From Sulfurimonas sp. (GTDB lineage: Bacteria; Campylobacterota; Campylobacteria; Campylobacterales; Sulfurimonadaceae): a DNA stretch of 64,000 bases. A model generated the notes under the pieces. It did no database searches and was not told the DNA's origin. It worked only from the letters and a program-made list of their open reading frames with translations. Positions within the stretch are counted from its first letter, which is position 1, and the number at the start of each line of letters is the position of its first letter. Below are positions 30,880 to 40,674 of this stretch, in pieces. The stretch covers positions 1-64,000 of the forward strand of contig NZ_JABIOQ010000014.1 in NCBI RefSeq assembly GCF_018698455.1, in the 5' to 3' direction. Made by a program: the position numbers and the translations under genes.

Positions 30880-33287
30880 TATTTCCAACCTTTATTTTTA
30901 GGGTTTATCGATTTTTTCTTAACAAAAACAGTGTAAGCTATATAAAAAATAATCATCATAAAAATCATAAGTCCAAATATTTGAACCCATGCACTTAGGT
31001 TCATTACTTTAGAAACTATGCTCCTATGCTCTTTGTTATCTATGTTAACTTCAGCCATTTGGGCAACATGTGTCATTGCAGATACTGCTAAATTACCATC
31101 AGGTATATTTATATGACAAGAGATACAAACACCTCTTCTATCTAACTTATCTCTCTGCTCTTTTGAAAGGGCTTGTGAAAGTTTAAAGTGATGACCAACA
31201 GTCATTACCTGTGTACCATTTTCATCAACAAACTGAGAATAATCATACTTTAGGTTAGGAATTGCAGGTATTTGCTCATCCGTCTTTTTTACAAGTAACT
31301 TTTTATCAGCAGTCATTAAATCCATAATAGTTGTTTTAGTGGCATCACCATTCATTTTTCCGCCACCTATACCTAAACCAAGTGCCTTATCTGAAGAGTG
31401 ACAAGATTCACAAGTTCTAGACTCTTTACTTATAGTATGTGGTTGAACAGGGGACATATCAATAGCATTTTGTCCTTCTTCACCAGCACCTTCGACATTT
31501 GGTATTTTAAAGATATGGTTTTGTAAAAGTGCTTCGCCATCTTGCCCAATTACAGTAATTGTAGTCTGACAACCTGGGATAACTGGAGTGATGCGACCCT
31601 CACCGTTTTGAGCAAGTGCTGGGTCTTCCCATCTTAAAAAACTTCTTGTTTCTGTTACTTTTCCTGGGACTAAGTACTTCTTCAAGTCACGCATTCCACC
31701 CGTTGTACCGTGGATATCTTTATCATGTGAAGCTTTTAAAAAGTCAGGGTTTTGTTTTCCACCAGAGTAGTCAACTTTTACATGACATCCATAACATTGT
31801 GGTGCCCATGCAGCATGACAAGTGTAGCACTCAAGCTCCGTTGTATGTGCTTCAATCACATCCATTGCAACGAGTGCTTTTTTAGATAGCTTATTTTGAG
31901 CTTTTAAAAGCTTCAAAGGTTTTAGTTCTATGTCTTTTCCGGATGCAAGATGCATTATGATTGTATTGCCCTTTTTAACAGCCTTTGGTAATGGATTACC
32001 ACGTGCTGTAAGTATAAAACCATCTTCTTTCTCTGGTACATATCCTTGCTTTAGATAATCAGCTACATTTTGAGCAACACCACGTGCTTTACCTTTTTTC
32101 ACCTCATCTTCGAACTCATCAGAGTAACCAATAGGAAGTTCCCAAGGGTAAGAAGTTGTTGTTCCGTGACAATCTTGACACTCAACCTCAACCGCGGCTA
32201 AGTTTGCTCCACCTAAAAAGCCATCTCCATGAAGGTCATTTGATGTATGACAATCCTGACATAACATCCCCTTTTGATAGTGAATATCTTCTTTCATATG
32301 AAGATAGCGTTTAGTATGAAGTTTTGGTTGACCATTGCCTTGTTTATCAAATGTTGAGTTATACGCAGTTTCCATAAGACCTTGGTAAGAAACACCTATT
32401 CTTTTACCACGGTTATGACAAGTAGCGCATGTCTCAACTGGAACTCCGGAATACTCTACATCGTTTACTTTTACTTTTACCTTACGAGAAGATTGGAGTT
32501 GGTGAGTAAGCATATGACCTGGATTTTTCTTTGAAGTTGCTTTATCATTTCCTTCATAAAAACCCTCATTAGAGTATGGAACATGACACGATGCACAGCC
32601 AATTCCTCTAAAATCACCGCGTTTTTCTCGTCCTTTACTACCAGTATGGCAGCGTAGGCACTCTTGACGAAGATATGTATAAACAGCTAAAGATGGATCT
32701 TTGTGTACTTCTTCAACTGTTGGAGCATCTCGAAGTTGTCTCATTTGCTTAGGAAATGCCTGTGGTTCCATAGTCGCTAGTTTTTCCATATACTTTTTAT
32801 ATACATCCGTACCTAGTCTGGAGTTTTTGTCTTTAGGGTTTGCCGTTTTATATGTTCCTACTTCGTGCTTGTACCCATCATTTTGACCAAAACTCCACAT
32901 TGCCCCTTGAATCTTACCTTGTTCAGTCATCATCAAAGAGTTCATCTGTGCACCAACTTGTGACGCATGACACATTCCACAAGTGTTTTCATTTACCCAT
33001 GTAGAAGCAGGTGCCGGATAATAATTTTTCGGGCCCTTATTTTCTTTAAAATACTTTACTGTTCCATTATGTGCATACTTTTTTCTCTTTGACTTTGGAT
33101 TACCACCGTGACAAACTATACAGTCATTGTCTTTGTGTCCAGCCTTTTGTGCAATCTTGAGTATCTCTTGCATCATGCTCGAGTTTCTATCACGGATATC
33201 TTCTATACCCTCATGACAGACTATGCACTGATTAGCTCCAAAAACGAAAGAGTTTACAAAAATAAATAATAGAACGAAAGCTTTCAT
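30879..33287 (-). CDS. Dodecaheme membrane-anchored cytochrome c
   Basis: 802 residues: signal peptide (MKAFVLLFIFVNSFVFGANQ), twelve CxxCH heme sites (CIVCH twice, CGMCH, CLRCH, CASCH, CATCH, CQDCH twice, CYTCH, CYGCH, CESCH, CISCH), and a C-terminal membrane anchor (VQIFGLMIFMMIIFYIAYTVF) with a positive cytoplasmic end. The heme count and single anchor differ from NrfA, OTR and HAO. It probably carries electrons between the quinone pool and a periplasmic donor or acceptor; the substrate cannot be told. Between nusB (3 bp upstream) and mqnC, with which it overlaps. Confidence 0.88.
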   Translation of the reverse strand: MKAFVLLFIFVNSFVFGANQCIVCHEGIEDIRDRNSSMMQEILKIAQKAGHKDNDCIVCHGGNPKSKRKKYAHNGTVKYFKENKGPKNYYPAPASTWVNENTCGMCHASQVGAQMNSLMMTEQGKIQGAMWSFGQNDGYKHEVGTYKTANPKDKNSRLGTDVYKKYMEKLATMEPQAFPKQMRQLRDAPTVEEVHKDPSLAVYTYLRQECLRCHTGSKGREKRGDFRGIGCASCHVPYSNEGFYEGNDKATSKKNPGHMLTHQLQSSRKVKVKVNDVEYSGVPVETCATCHNRGKRIGVSYQGLMETAYNSTFDKQGNGQPKLHTKRYLHMKEDIHYQKGMLCQDCHTSNDLHGDGFLGGANLAAVEVECQDCHGTTTSYPWELPIGYSDEFEDEVKKGKARGVAQNVADYLKQGYVPEKEDGFILTARGNPLPKAVKKGNTIIMHLASGKDIELKPLKLLKAQNKLSKKALVAMDVIEAHTTELECYTCHAAWAPQCYGCHVKVDYSGGKQNPDFLKASHDKDIHGTTGGMRDLKKYLVPGKVTETRSFLRWEDPALAQNGEGRITPVIPGCQTTITVIGQDGEALLQNHIFKIPNVEGAGEEGQNAIDMSPVQPHTISKESRTCESCHSSDKALGLGIGGGKMNGDATKTTIMDLMTADKKLLVKKTDEQIPAIPNLKYDYSQFVDENGTQVMTVGHHFKLSQALSKEQRDKLDRRGVCISCHINIPDGNLAVSAMTHVAQMAEVNIDNKEHRSIVSKVMNLSAWVQIFGLMIFMMIIFYIAYTVFVKKKSINPKNKGWK

Positions 33288-33290
33288 AAT

Positions 33291-33692
33291 TTAGTTTTTA
33301 AGTTTAGATATACCGTCTAAAACGCCATTAATAAATTTTGGTGATTGCTCAGTACCAAACGCTTTAGTAATTTCAACTGCCTCGTTAATGACAACAGCAG
33401 AATCTAACTCACCATATAAAATCTCATAAGTAGCTAAACGCAGTGTAGCCCGTTCAATAGTTCCTAAACGCTCAAAATCCCACTCTTTTAGACTTTCAAC
33501 TATCGCTTTATCACAAGCTTCTAAATGTTCCATTACTCCATCATAAAGAGTAAGTGCAAAATCTTTTTGTTTGTTACGAATCTTTTTTTCTTCTAGTATT
33601 TCATTTGCATGTTCTGCAGTGTTTCCATTTCCTAAGTCAAATGCATAAAGAAGACTTACTACTGCCATTCTTGCGTGATGTCTAGTTGCCAT
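33291..33692 (-). CDS. nusB: Transcription antitermination factor NusB
   Basis: 133 residues, all-helical NusB fold: [20 protein letters not shown] at the start and TYEILYGELDSAVVINEAVE, FGTEQSPKFINGVLDGI at the end. Binds boxA RNA with S10 in rRNA antitermination. Its start overlaps the ribH stop by one base, the common ribH-nusB arrangement. Confidence 0.96.
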   Translation of the reverse strand: MATRHHARMAVVSLLYAFDLGNGNTAEHANEILEEKKIRNKQKDFALTLYDGVMEHLEACDKAIVESLKEWDFERLGTIERATLRLATYEILYGELDSAVVINEAVEITKAFGTEQSPKFINGVLDGISKLKN

Positions 33693-34156
33693 TATATAGC
33701 CTCATAAAGGTCAAGCATTTCAATAACCGTAGTCATTGCTTCAAACCCTTTATTTCCAGCTTTAGTTCCAGCTCTTTCTATTGCTTGCTCGATTGTATCA
33801 GTTGTTAAAAGTCCAAAACTTACTGGTTTTTGGTACTTTAAACTCATAGTTGCTATTCCCTTTGTCGCTTCAGCTGAAACATAGTCAAAGTGAGGAGTTG
33901 CCCCTCTTATAACTGCACCAAGAGCACAAACAGCGTCATACTTTCCAGAAGCTAGTAGTTGATCCACTACCATTGGAAGTTCAAATGCACCAGGGATTAA
34001 AACATGTGTGATATCTTCATCATTTCCACCATGGCGTTTAAATGCATCTTCTGCACCTTCAACAAGTCTATCAACTATAAAGTGATTCCATCTTGTACTT
34101 ACTATCGCTATCTTTTTTCCGTTAATTACTTTTAATTTACCTTCAACTACTTTCAT
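33692..34156 (-). CDS. ribH: 6,7-dimethyl-8-ribityllumazine synthase
   Basis: Penultimate riboflavin enzyme, forming lumazine. Motifs: [47 protein letters not shown] (catalytic His) and [18 protein letters not shown]. 154 residues, normal. Lies between kdsA (9 bp) and nusB. With ribA in this window it supplies flavin, including for the ApbE system. Confidence 0.97.
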   Translation of the reverse strand: MKVVEGKLKVINGKKIAIVSTRWNHFIVDRLVEGAEDAFKRHGGNDEDITHVLIPGAFELPMVVDQLLASGKYDAVCALGAVIRGATPHFDYVSAEATKGIATMSLKYQKPVSFGLLTTDTIEQAIERAGTKAGNKGFEAMTTVIEMLDLYEAI

Positions 34157-34165
34157 TTCTTTCCT

Positions 34166-34957
34166 TTAAATTGCTTGTATTTTTTTAATTTTTTGAATCA
34201 CTTCATCTAAATCTTGAAGTTTTAACATATTTGGTCCATCGCTAAGAGCACTACTTGGGTCAAAGTGCGTCTCAAAAAAGAAACCATCAACACCAATAGC
34301 GGCTGCAGCTTTTGCCAAGTGTGGTACCATTGAGCTATCTCCACCTGTTTTACCATTCTCTGCAGTTGGCATTTGAACAGAGTGTGTCGCATCAAATATC
34401 ACTGGTGCAAATTCTCTCATTATCACTAAGTTTCGCATATCAACAACCATGTTTCCATAACCAAAGCTATTGCCACGTTCACAAAGATAAACACCATGTT
34501 TTTTTGCATTCTCATATGTTGGTTCAGAACATCCTCGCGTTTGAAGAATTTTTAAGAGTGGGTACTTCATAGCATCCGCACTTAAAAACTGTCCTTTTTT
34601 AATGTTTACTTCACATGATGTCTTTGCACATGCAACAAGTAAGTCAGTTTGACGACATAAAAATGCAGGAATTTGTAGCATATCAACAACTGCTGCTACT
34701 TGTTCAACTTGCACTGACTCATGAACATCAGTCACTATTTTATAACCAAAATCATCTTTGACTTTTTGAAGTATTCTAAGCCCTTCATCTATGCCAAGTC
34801 CACGAAAAGACTCCAAAGATGTACGATTCGCTTTGTCAAAACTAGCTTTAAAATAAAAGTCTATTGTCTCATCATTATGATATTTTTCTAATTCTCGAGC
34901 AATTTTGAAGATATTCTCTTCACTCTCGATTACACAAGGTCCTGCTAAAAGTTTCAT
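34166..34957 (-). CDS. kdsA: KDO-8-phosphate synthase
   Basis: Condenses phosphoenolpyruvate and arabinose-5-phosphate for LPS inner core. TIM-barrel motifs: [54 protein letters not shown] and [10 protein letters not shown]. 263 residues. First gene of the kdsA-ribH-nusB-cytochrome-mqnC-M16 run. Confidence 0.97.
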   Translation of the reverse strand: MKLLAGPCVIESEENIFKIARELEKYHNDETIDFYFKASFDKANRTSLESFRGLGIDEGLRILQKVKDDFGYKIVTDVHESVQVEQVAAVVDMLQIPAFLCRQTDLLVACAKTSCEVNIKKGQFLSADAMKYPLLKILQTRGCSEPTYENAKKHGVYLCERGNSFGYGNMVVDMRNLVIMREFAPVIFDATHSVQMPTAENGKTGGDSSMVPHLAKAAAAIGVDGFFFETHFDPSSALSDGPNMLKLQDLDEVIQKIKKIQAI

Positions 34958-35053
34958 ATACTCTACCTAATAAAAATATAGTAAATTATAGCACAATTGA
35001 TTTAAGCTGCCATTAACAGACTGGGTTAAGCCCTTTATCTAAGTCTACAAATC

Positions 35054-35151
35054 CTAGATGTCGTCTATTTTAATAACTCTGTTTCTTCCATTGTCCTTTG
35101 CTTTGCACTGTCCCTTGTCTCAATTTTTATAGAGCTTTTCCATATTTATCA
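35054..35151 (-). pseudogene. Diguanylate cyclase (GGDEF) C-terminal remnant
   Basis: On the minus strand, KAKDNGRNRVIKIDDI followed by TAG is the typical end of a GGDEF domain (xALYxAKxxGRNRV). Just upstream, in another frame, DKYGKAL corresponds to the preceding ADxALY segment, so the remnant is frameshifted. The rest of 34958-35227 has no recognisable gene. Confidence 0.55.
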
Positions 35152-35227
35152 CTTGACAACCTGTTGCTATTAACTGAACATTCTTACTTTATACTTCAAT
35201 CACATTTTTTTCAATAATTTTACTTAA

Positions 35228-36124
35228 TTATTTTGTTTTAGCTACCAGTATTCCCGCAAACACTATTAGCAAAATTCCGAAACTACTAGCAAGTGATGGA
35301 AGAGAATCACCAAGCATAACTCCGACCATAATAGAGAATAAAATATTTGTATAACTCACCGCTCCAACTATTCCTGCCTTTGTCTCTCCATAAGCCTTTG
35401 TCATTAGAAGCTGAGAGATGGTTGCAAAAACTCCCATGCAGATGACGTAAAACCAAACTATCCCTTGAGGCATAACAAACTCACCTAATAAAAAATCCAA
35501 CTCTGGAGCATCTAAATATGGCGATATTAAAAATAAAACTATTGGTCCAATGGTTCCGACAAGCATAAATGAAAGTACAATTGCTCTTGTGTCATAGTAA
35601 GATTTTAACTCTCGTACGGAAGTGTATGCAAGAGCTGCTCCTACACCTGAAAATACCCCTAAAACATCATACTTTGTAAAGCCAAGTTCACTAGGTTGAG
35701 TTATAAAAAGAATACCTATAAAACCTATGAAAACTGCACCCCAAGCCTTAGCAGATAGTTTTTCTTGTAGAAATAAAAATGCGAAGATTGCTGTAAAAAT
35801 AGGTGATGTTTTTGAGTATGTCATCGCATCCCCAAGTGAAATATGTGCGATGTTGTAAAAGAATGCTAAAAGTGCGATAAAACCAATAAAACCACGGAAG
35901 AAAAGAAGAAGTGGTTTTCCTCCGACATGCCTCATTGGTTTTTTTAAAATTGCAAAACCGACAATAAGTACTCCCGCAATGTTCCTAAAAAATACAACTT
36001 CTAGTGAACTCATACTTACAGATGCTAGTTTGGCAAAAGCACCCATAATCGCAAATGTAAAAGAAGCGATAAGCATATACTTTACACCCTTGTTCAAGTT
36101 TTTAAAATATGTACGACTCATCAC
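35228..36124 (-). CDS. EamA-family (DMT) transporter
   Basis: 298 residues, ten predicted membrane helices in two EamA repeats: the first starts MLIASFTFAIMGAFAKLAS, with VVFFRNIAGVL and TYSKTSPIFTAIFAFLFLQE; the second ends GDSLPSLASSFGILLIVFAG. Similar to RhaT/YdcZ-type metabolite exporters; substrate unknown. Single gene. Confidence 0.9.
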   Translation of the reverse strand: MMSRTYFKNLNKGVKYMLIASFTFAIMGAFAKLASVSMSSLEVVFFRNIAGVLIVGFAILKKPMRHVGGKPLLLFFRGFIGFIALLAFFYNIAHISLGDAMTYSKTSPIFTAIFAFLFLQEKLSAKAWGAVFIGFIGILFITQPSELGFTKYDVLGVFSGVGAALAYTSVRELKSYYDTRAIVLSFMLVGTIGPIVLFLISPYLDAPELDFLLGEFVMPQGIVWFYVICMGVFATISQLLMTKAYGETKAGIVGAVSYTNILFSIMVGVMLGDSLPSLASSFGILLIVFAGILVAKTK

Positions 36125-36226
36125 TAAGTGCTTCCTTTCACTGAACTGTTGCTTCTTGATTCGTAATTATATCTATTTATTTACTTCGAGTTTGTATACT
36201 CTCTTAAACATTTCACAGGATTTCAT

Positions 36227-36982
36227 ATGACAAACATCATAGTACTTGCAATAATCGGATACTTTTTTTACTATATATTTAAAAGTTACTCAAAGTATAC
36301 GGACTACTCAAAAGAGGCTTTTAAGAACTTCTCAGTTTCTCACGACTCCCTCAAGCATAGTGAACTTGGCCTTTTTGTAGCATTAGTTGCTAAAGTTGCT
36401 AAAGCAGATGGAAAAGTGGACGCACTTGAAGCAGAACTAGTCAGTATCATGTTTGATGATATCTCAGCAGTTTTTCCTGAGCCAGAAAAAACAAAACAAA
36501 TACTCAAAGATATATTTTCAGAGGAAAAAGGCAGAACAGATAATGTACATACAGTTGCAGATGCATTATCTCAAGCGACTAAACGCAACAAAGCAAAAGA
36601 ACAGCAATTTATGGGATTTTTGATTCAACTTGCATTTGTTGATGGAGAGTGTTCTAAAGAAGAAGAGGCCATTTTACAAATAATTGCTGAGGCCTTAGAA
36701 TTTGACCCTAATGCATACCATGCTATCTTCGAACAATTTGAAAATATGATAAAAAATGTCCAACCAAAAGCAAGTATAGAAGATGCATATAAACTTTTAG
36801 GAGTAAATGCTGAAGATGATATGCAAAGTATCAAAAAAGCTTATAGAAAACTTGTTAGAGAGTATCATCCAGATATCATTAAGTCACAAGGCAAGAGTGA
36901 AGAGTATATGAAAGTAGCAACTGCTAAAACACAAGAGATAAATCAGGCTTATGAAATGATAAAAAAGCAAAAAATAAAATAA
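36227..36982 (+). CDS. TerB/J-domain membrane protein (DjlA-like)
   Basis: 251 residues: an N-terminal membrane helix (NIIVLAIIGYFFYYIFKSY), a TerB-like helical domain at about 45-180 (LFVALVAKVAKADGKVDALE, then AFVDGECSKEEEAIL, each with the acidic repeat), and a C-terminal J domain (DAYKLLGVNAEDDMQSIKKA) with HPD in REYHPDI. This is the DjlA order: membrane anchor, TerB, DnaJ. Probable DnaK co-chaperone at the membrane. Confidence 0.88.
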   Translation: MTNIIVLAIIGYFFYYIFKSYSKYTDYSKEAFKNFSVSHDSLKHSELGLFVALVAKVAKADGKVDALEAELVSIMFDDISAVFPEPEKTKQILKDIFSEEKGRTDNVHTVADALSQATKRNKAKEQQFMGFLIQLAFVDGECSKEEEAILQIIAEALEFDPNAYHAIFEQFENMIKNVQPKASIEDAYKLLGVNAEDDMQSIKKAYRKLVREYHPDIIKSQGKSEEYMKVATAKTQEINQAYEMIKKQKIK

Positions 36983-37025
36983 CTTATGGTAATATTGACT
37001 TAACTAAAACTCAAGGATATATAAT

Positions 37026-37607
37026 ATGGTAAAAACACTTTCATCAATCGCATTCGCAGGTTTAATCGCTGCAACACTTACAGGTTGTAATGCAGCAGCT
37101 CCGGCTCCAGAAGAAACACTAGACGAGCGTTGTCGTAAAGCTGGAGAACTAGTTCCTGAATGGGTATGTTCTTCTAGTATAGAAGGTGCTACATATGCAG
37201 CTGTTGGTACTGGTAAGTCAAAAATGGCTTCAATGGCTATGAATAAAGCAATGGCTGGTGCTCGTGCTAAACTTGCTTATCAAGTAAACGTACAAGTAAA
37301 AGCGAAACTTGAAGACTTTATGCGTTCAACAGGCAATGGTGATACAGAAACTATAGATGCAGTAACAACTTCAGTAACTAAACAGACTGCAAAAGTTGAT
37401 CTTGCTGGTTCAAGAAAAGTAAAAGAATACACTACAAAGAGTGGACATCTTTTTGTTCTAGTAGCTGTTGATGAAAATATCGTTAATAAACAAGTAAAGA
37501 AATCTGTAGCAGTAGCTTCAAGTCGTAATAACGATGATGCTATGTGGCAACAATTTCAGTCTAAGCAAGCTATGGATAGTCTAGATAAAGAATTCCCAAC
37601 TGACTAA
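37026..37607 (+). CDS. LPP20-family lipoprotein
   Basis: 193 residues; lipobox LTGC, then a Pro/Ala linker and the LPP20 domain: PEWVCSSSIEGATYAAVGTG, AMNKAMAGARAKLAYQ, and HLFVLVAVDENIV. LPP20 of Helicobacter is a surface-exposed antigen associated with membrane integrity. First of two paralogous lipoprotein genes, TAATG-overlapped with the next. Confidence 0.88.
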   Translation: MVKTLSSIAFAGLIAATLTGCNAAAPAPEETLDERCRKAGELVPEWVCSSSIEGATYAAVGTGKSKMASMAMNKAMAGARAKLAYQVNVQVKAKLEDFMRSTGNGDTETIDAVTTSVTKQTAKVDLAGSRKVKEYTTKSGHLFVLVAVDENIVNKQVKKSVAVASSRNNDDAMWQQFQSKQAMDSLDKEFPTD

Positions 37608-37993
37608 TGAAATTATTCTTTAGTTCATTAATTCTTTCTTTGCTAGTTATGAGTGGTTGTGCAAACAATCCTCAGCCAGCAGAAAAACATACAAAACCTC
37701 TTTGGACAAACAATGGAGAAGGTGCTATCGGAGTTTGTGATTCCCACATCAATGGTAATGCAGCCCAAGAACAAGCAGCTATGGATCGTGCTTTAGAAAA
37801 GCTTGCGAAACAACAAGCAGTAAGTATAAAAACATCTTCATTGTCTTCACAACATGAAAATTCTGGGATGTACAGCTCTGGGTATAACTCTGCAACAGAG
37901 ATAAATGCTAATACAAAAATAAATGCTCATATCAAAAAATCTTGGCGAAATCCTAGAAATAACAGATATTATGTCTGGATGGAACTCGACTAA
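37607..37993 (+). CDS. Second LPP20-like lipoprotein
   Basis: 128 residues; lipobox MSGC, then PLWTNNGEGAIGVCDSHING, QEQAAMDRALEKLAKQQAV and a C-terminal NNRYYVWMELD strand, the same domain as the previous gene in a shorter form. Coupled to it by a stop/start overlap and followed by a strong terminator. Confidence 0.8.
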   Translation: MKLFFSSLILSLLVMSGCANNPQPAEKHTKPLWTNNGEGAIGVCDSHINGNAAQEQAAMDRALEKLAKQQAVSIKTSSLSSQHENSGMYSSGYNSATEINANTKINAHIKKSWRNPRNNRYYVWMELD

Positions 37994-38020
37994 AAATTCT
38001 CTTTTTTTTAAAGAGAATTT
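37994..38020 (+). terminator. Terminator after the LPP20 pair
   Basis: Stem AAATTCTCTTT/AAAGAGAATTT with a T-rich loop, starting directly after the stop codon. Confidence 0.8.
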
Positions 38021-38101
38021 CTACAACACTCACACAATCAAACCTTATTTTAGCTATAATTTCAAATAATATATAAATTATCTACTTAATCAAGGTTCCC
38101 C

Positions 38102-39595
38102 ATGAAAAAAATTGCTATTATCGGTCGTCCAAATGTTGGAAAAAGCTCTCTTTTTAATCGTCTTATAAAAAAACGTGATGCTATAACTGCGGAGATTGCT
38201 GGTACAACTCGTGATGTTAAACGCCGAACAGTTACTTTTATAGACAGAGAAGCAATGCTTCTTGACACTGGTGGACTTGACAAGGGATGCGAACTTTTTG
38301 ACAAGATTAAAGAGATGTCAATTAAAGCTGCATACTCTGCTGATATCATTTTATACATGGTTGATGGGAAAAGTATTCCAGAAGATGAAGATAAAAAGTT
38401 TTTTTATGAACTCCAAGCAATGGGAAAAGATATGGCCCTCGTTGTAAATAAAATTGACAATGATAAAATGAAAGAAAACCTCTGGGATTACTATGAGTTT
38501 GGAACCGATGCTATTTTTGGAATCTCAGTTGCACACAATAGAAACACAGTAGAGCTTTTAGACTGGATAGCCAGTAAAATTCCAGATAGCGATATTGTAA
38601 AAGAGGAAGAAGAAAAAGAGGAAGAAAAGATTCAAGTTTTCGAGCCAGAAGTAAACGATGAAGACTTTTTTGCTAATGTTGAAGATAGAGATAAAGACGA
38701 TGATGGTTATACTTACTGGGATGAAGATGAAATGGATGGTGTTATTGTTGATGATACAATCTTTGGAAACAACGACCGTATTAAAGAGTTTGATGAAGAA
38801 GATCTTAACCATATTAAAATTGCTATTATCGGTCGCACAAATGTCGGAAAAAGCTCACTACTAAATGCTCTTCTTGGTGAAGAACGTTGTGTTGTAAGTA
38901 GTGTTGCAGGAACAACTATTGACCCTATTGATGAGACTGTAGAGTATAAAGGTAAGCAACTTACATTTGTAGACACTGCCGGTCTTCGTCGTCGTGGTAA
39001 AATTCTAGGTATTGAGAAGTATGCACTTACGCGTACAACAGAAATGCTTGACAATTCAAATATGGCATTAATAGTTTTAGATGCAAGTGAGCCGTTCATG
39101 GACCTTGATGAAAAGATTGCAGGACTTGTTGATAGTAACAGACTATCTTGTATCATAGTTTTAAATAAGTGGGATATTTCTAAACGCGACGAGCATGACA
39201 AAATCATCAAAGAGGTTCGTGATAGATTTAAATTTCTTGCTTATGCACCTATTTTAACACTCTCCGCAAAATCACATCTAAGAGTTGATAAGCTTCACGA
39301 TATGATTTTAGAAATAACTGAGAACTACTCACAAAGAATTCCAACAAGTAAGATAAATGAAGTAATTGAAAAAGCACTTCGTCGCCATACACTTCCAAGT
39401 GTAAGCGGACAGGTTATTCGCATCTACTACGGAACACAGTATGAAACGCGACCACCAAAGATAGCGATAGTTATGAATAAACCAAGTGGTCTTCACTTTA
39501 CATATAGACGTTACCTTACAAACAAAATGCGCGAAGCATTTAACTTTACAGGAACACCAGTTCTATTTAAAGCGAAAAAACGCGGAGAGAAATAA
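38102..39595 (+). CDS. der: Ribosome-assembly GTPase Der (EngA)
   Basis: Double Era-like GTPase needed for 50S assembly. First G domain: GRPNVGKSSLFNRL (residues 7-20), DTGG and NKID; second: GRTNVGKSSLLNALLG around 241-256, DTAGLRRRGKI and NKWD; then a KH-like C-terminal domain (HTLPSVSGQVIRIYYGTQYE). The two G domains are joined by a long acidic linker (roughly residues 160-235), longer than in E. coli, as usual in this phylum. 497 residues. Confidence 0.96.
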   Translation: MKKIAIIGRPNVGKSSLFNRLIKKRDAITAEIAGTTRDVKRRTVTFIDREAMLLDTGGLDKGCELFDKIKEMSIKAAYSADIILYMVDGKSIPEDEDKKFFYELQAMGKDMALVVNKIDNDKMKENLWDYYEFGTDAIFGISVAHNRNTVELLDWIASKIPDSDIVKEEEEKEEEKIQVFEPEVNDEDFFANVEDRDKDDDGYTYWDEDEMDGVIVDDTIFGNNDRIKEFDEEDLNHIKIAIIGRTNVGKSSLLNALLGEERCVVSSVAGTTIDPIDETVEYKGKQLTFVDTAGLRRRGKILGIEKYALTRTTEMLDNSNMALIVLDASEPFMDLDEKIAGLVDSNRLSCIIVLNKWDISKRDEHDKIIKEVRDRFKFLAYAPILTLSAKSHLRVDKLHDMILEITENYSQRIPTSKINEVIEKALRRHTLPSVSGQVIRIYYGTQYETRPPKIAIVMNKPSGLHFTYRRYLTNKMREAFNFTGTPVLFKAKKRGEK

Positions 39596-39606
39596 GAAGA
39601 ACCTCT

Positions 39607-39628
39607 CTTTAGTGTTTATGCACTAAAG
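39607..39628. terminator. Bidirectional terminator between der and hemJ
   Basis: Stem CTTTAGTG/CACTAAAG with a 6-nt loop, between convergent der and hemJ; it overlaps the last codons of hemJ. Confidence 0.55.
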
Positions 39629-40044
39629 GGCTTAAAAACAACCATTGCAACAATAATAATCATTAAAATAGTTGGAACCTCATTATACATTCTAAAAAAT
39701 TTACCACTTTTAATACATCTATCTTCTAAGAACTCTTTTCTATACTTATTCATAGAGAAAAAATATACCATCAAAAGAAACACAAAAGTTATCTTTGCAT
39801 GTATCCATCCATTTCCAGCAAAACCATACATATAAGCTAAACCTAATCCACTCACTACACTCGCCCACATAGAAGGTACACCAATGTACTTATAAAGCTT
39901 CATCTCTTGTACTTTTACTACTTCTACGAAACCTTTATTTTCAATATTTTCAGCATGGTACACAAATAAACGCGGTAGGTAAAACAGGACTGCGAACCAA
40001 GATATAAATGAAATAACATGAAACCATAGTACTAACTCATACAT
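39616..40044 (-). CDS. hemJ: Protoporphyrinogen IX oxidase HemJ
   Basis: 142-residue four-helix membrane protein of the UPF0093/HemJ family that oxidises protoporphyrinogen. LWFHVISFISWFAVLFYLPR contains the conserved heme-ligand histidine, and WIHAKITFVFLLM and FFRMYNEVPTILMI carry further family residues. Fits with hemB in the window and the heavy demand of c-type cytochromes. Confidence 0.92.
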   Translation of the reverse strand: MYELVLWFHVISFISWFAVLFYLPRLFVYHAENIENKGFVEVVKVQEMKLYKYIGVPSMWASVVSGLGLAYMYGFAGNGWIHAKITFVFLLMVYFFSMNKYRKEFLEDRCIKSGKFFRMYNEVPTILMIIIVAMVVFKPFSA

Positions 40045-40056
40045 TATATAAACTCC

Positions 40057-40665
40057 TTAAAAGTTTTTTTCTAAATAAACAGTGTTATAATTTGAGCCAC
40101 CTTTAGTGACACCATTTATAAGTCCAAATATACCTGAACGATGTTTAAGTGCCCATCCAACATAAGTATTGTGCATCGGTTTATAGTGAATCAACCTTCC
40201 TAAATCTAAGTCTAGACTTAAGTCAATATAGTTTAAATAGTAAGATTTATTATCACCTATATCCCCTTCTAGCTCTTCAACTGATAAAATATTACTCGTA
40301 TACGAAGCACCTTCTCCAAAACCAAATCGTATTCTGTTATCTAAAAAGTCGATATTGTAGAACAGTTTTATATAAAGAGTCGCTTCATAAACTTTATCAC
40401 TATGTGCGGGATTTGCACTTTCGTCAAACTCCGCTAATCCACCTCTTAAATATAAATCTAAAGGCTTATCAAATAGCTTGTGTTTAAGTAAATACCCACC
40501 ATCAAGTCCAATAACAGTATAGTCGAACTCGTGTAGTTTTGAACCAAAGGATATGATTTCACCGAGTGTACTTGCCGATGCCTTACCATATGCTAAACGC
40601 ATTGAGTAATTATCTTGTGCGATAAGATTTAATGTTAATAATAGTGCTAGTAATAATGTTTTCAA
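40057..40665 (-). CDS. Small outer-membrane protein, PagL-like fold (paralogue 1)
   Basis: 202 residues with a signal peptide (MKTLLLALLLTLNLIAQ), followed by eight or so amphipathic strands (YSMRLAYGKAS, LDLYLRGGLAEF, IRFGFGEGASY) and a C-terminal KHRSGIFGLI..NYNTVYLEKNF ending in Phe. The H-x-S-G near the end resembles the His-Ser of lipid A 3-O-deacylase PagL, but the acidic partner cannot be assigned. Tandem paralogue of the next gene (9 bp apart). Confidence 0.55.
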   Translation of the reverse strand: MKTLLLALLLTLNLIAQDNYSMRLAYGKASASTLGEIISFGSKLHEFDYTVIGLDGGYLLKHKLFDKPLDLYLRGGLAEFDESANPAHSDKVYEATLYIKLFYNIDFLDNRIRFGFGEGASYTSNILSVEELEGDIGDNKSYYLNYIDLSLDLDLGRLIHYKPMHNTYVGWALKHRSGIFGLINGVTKGGSNYNTVYLEKNF

Positions 40666-40674
40666 ATATAATCC

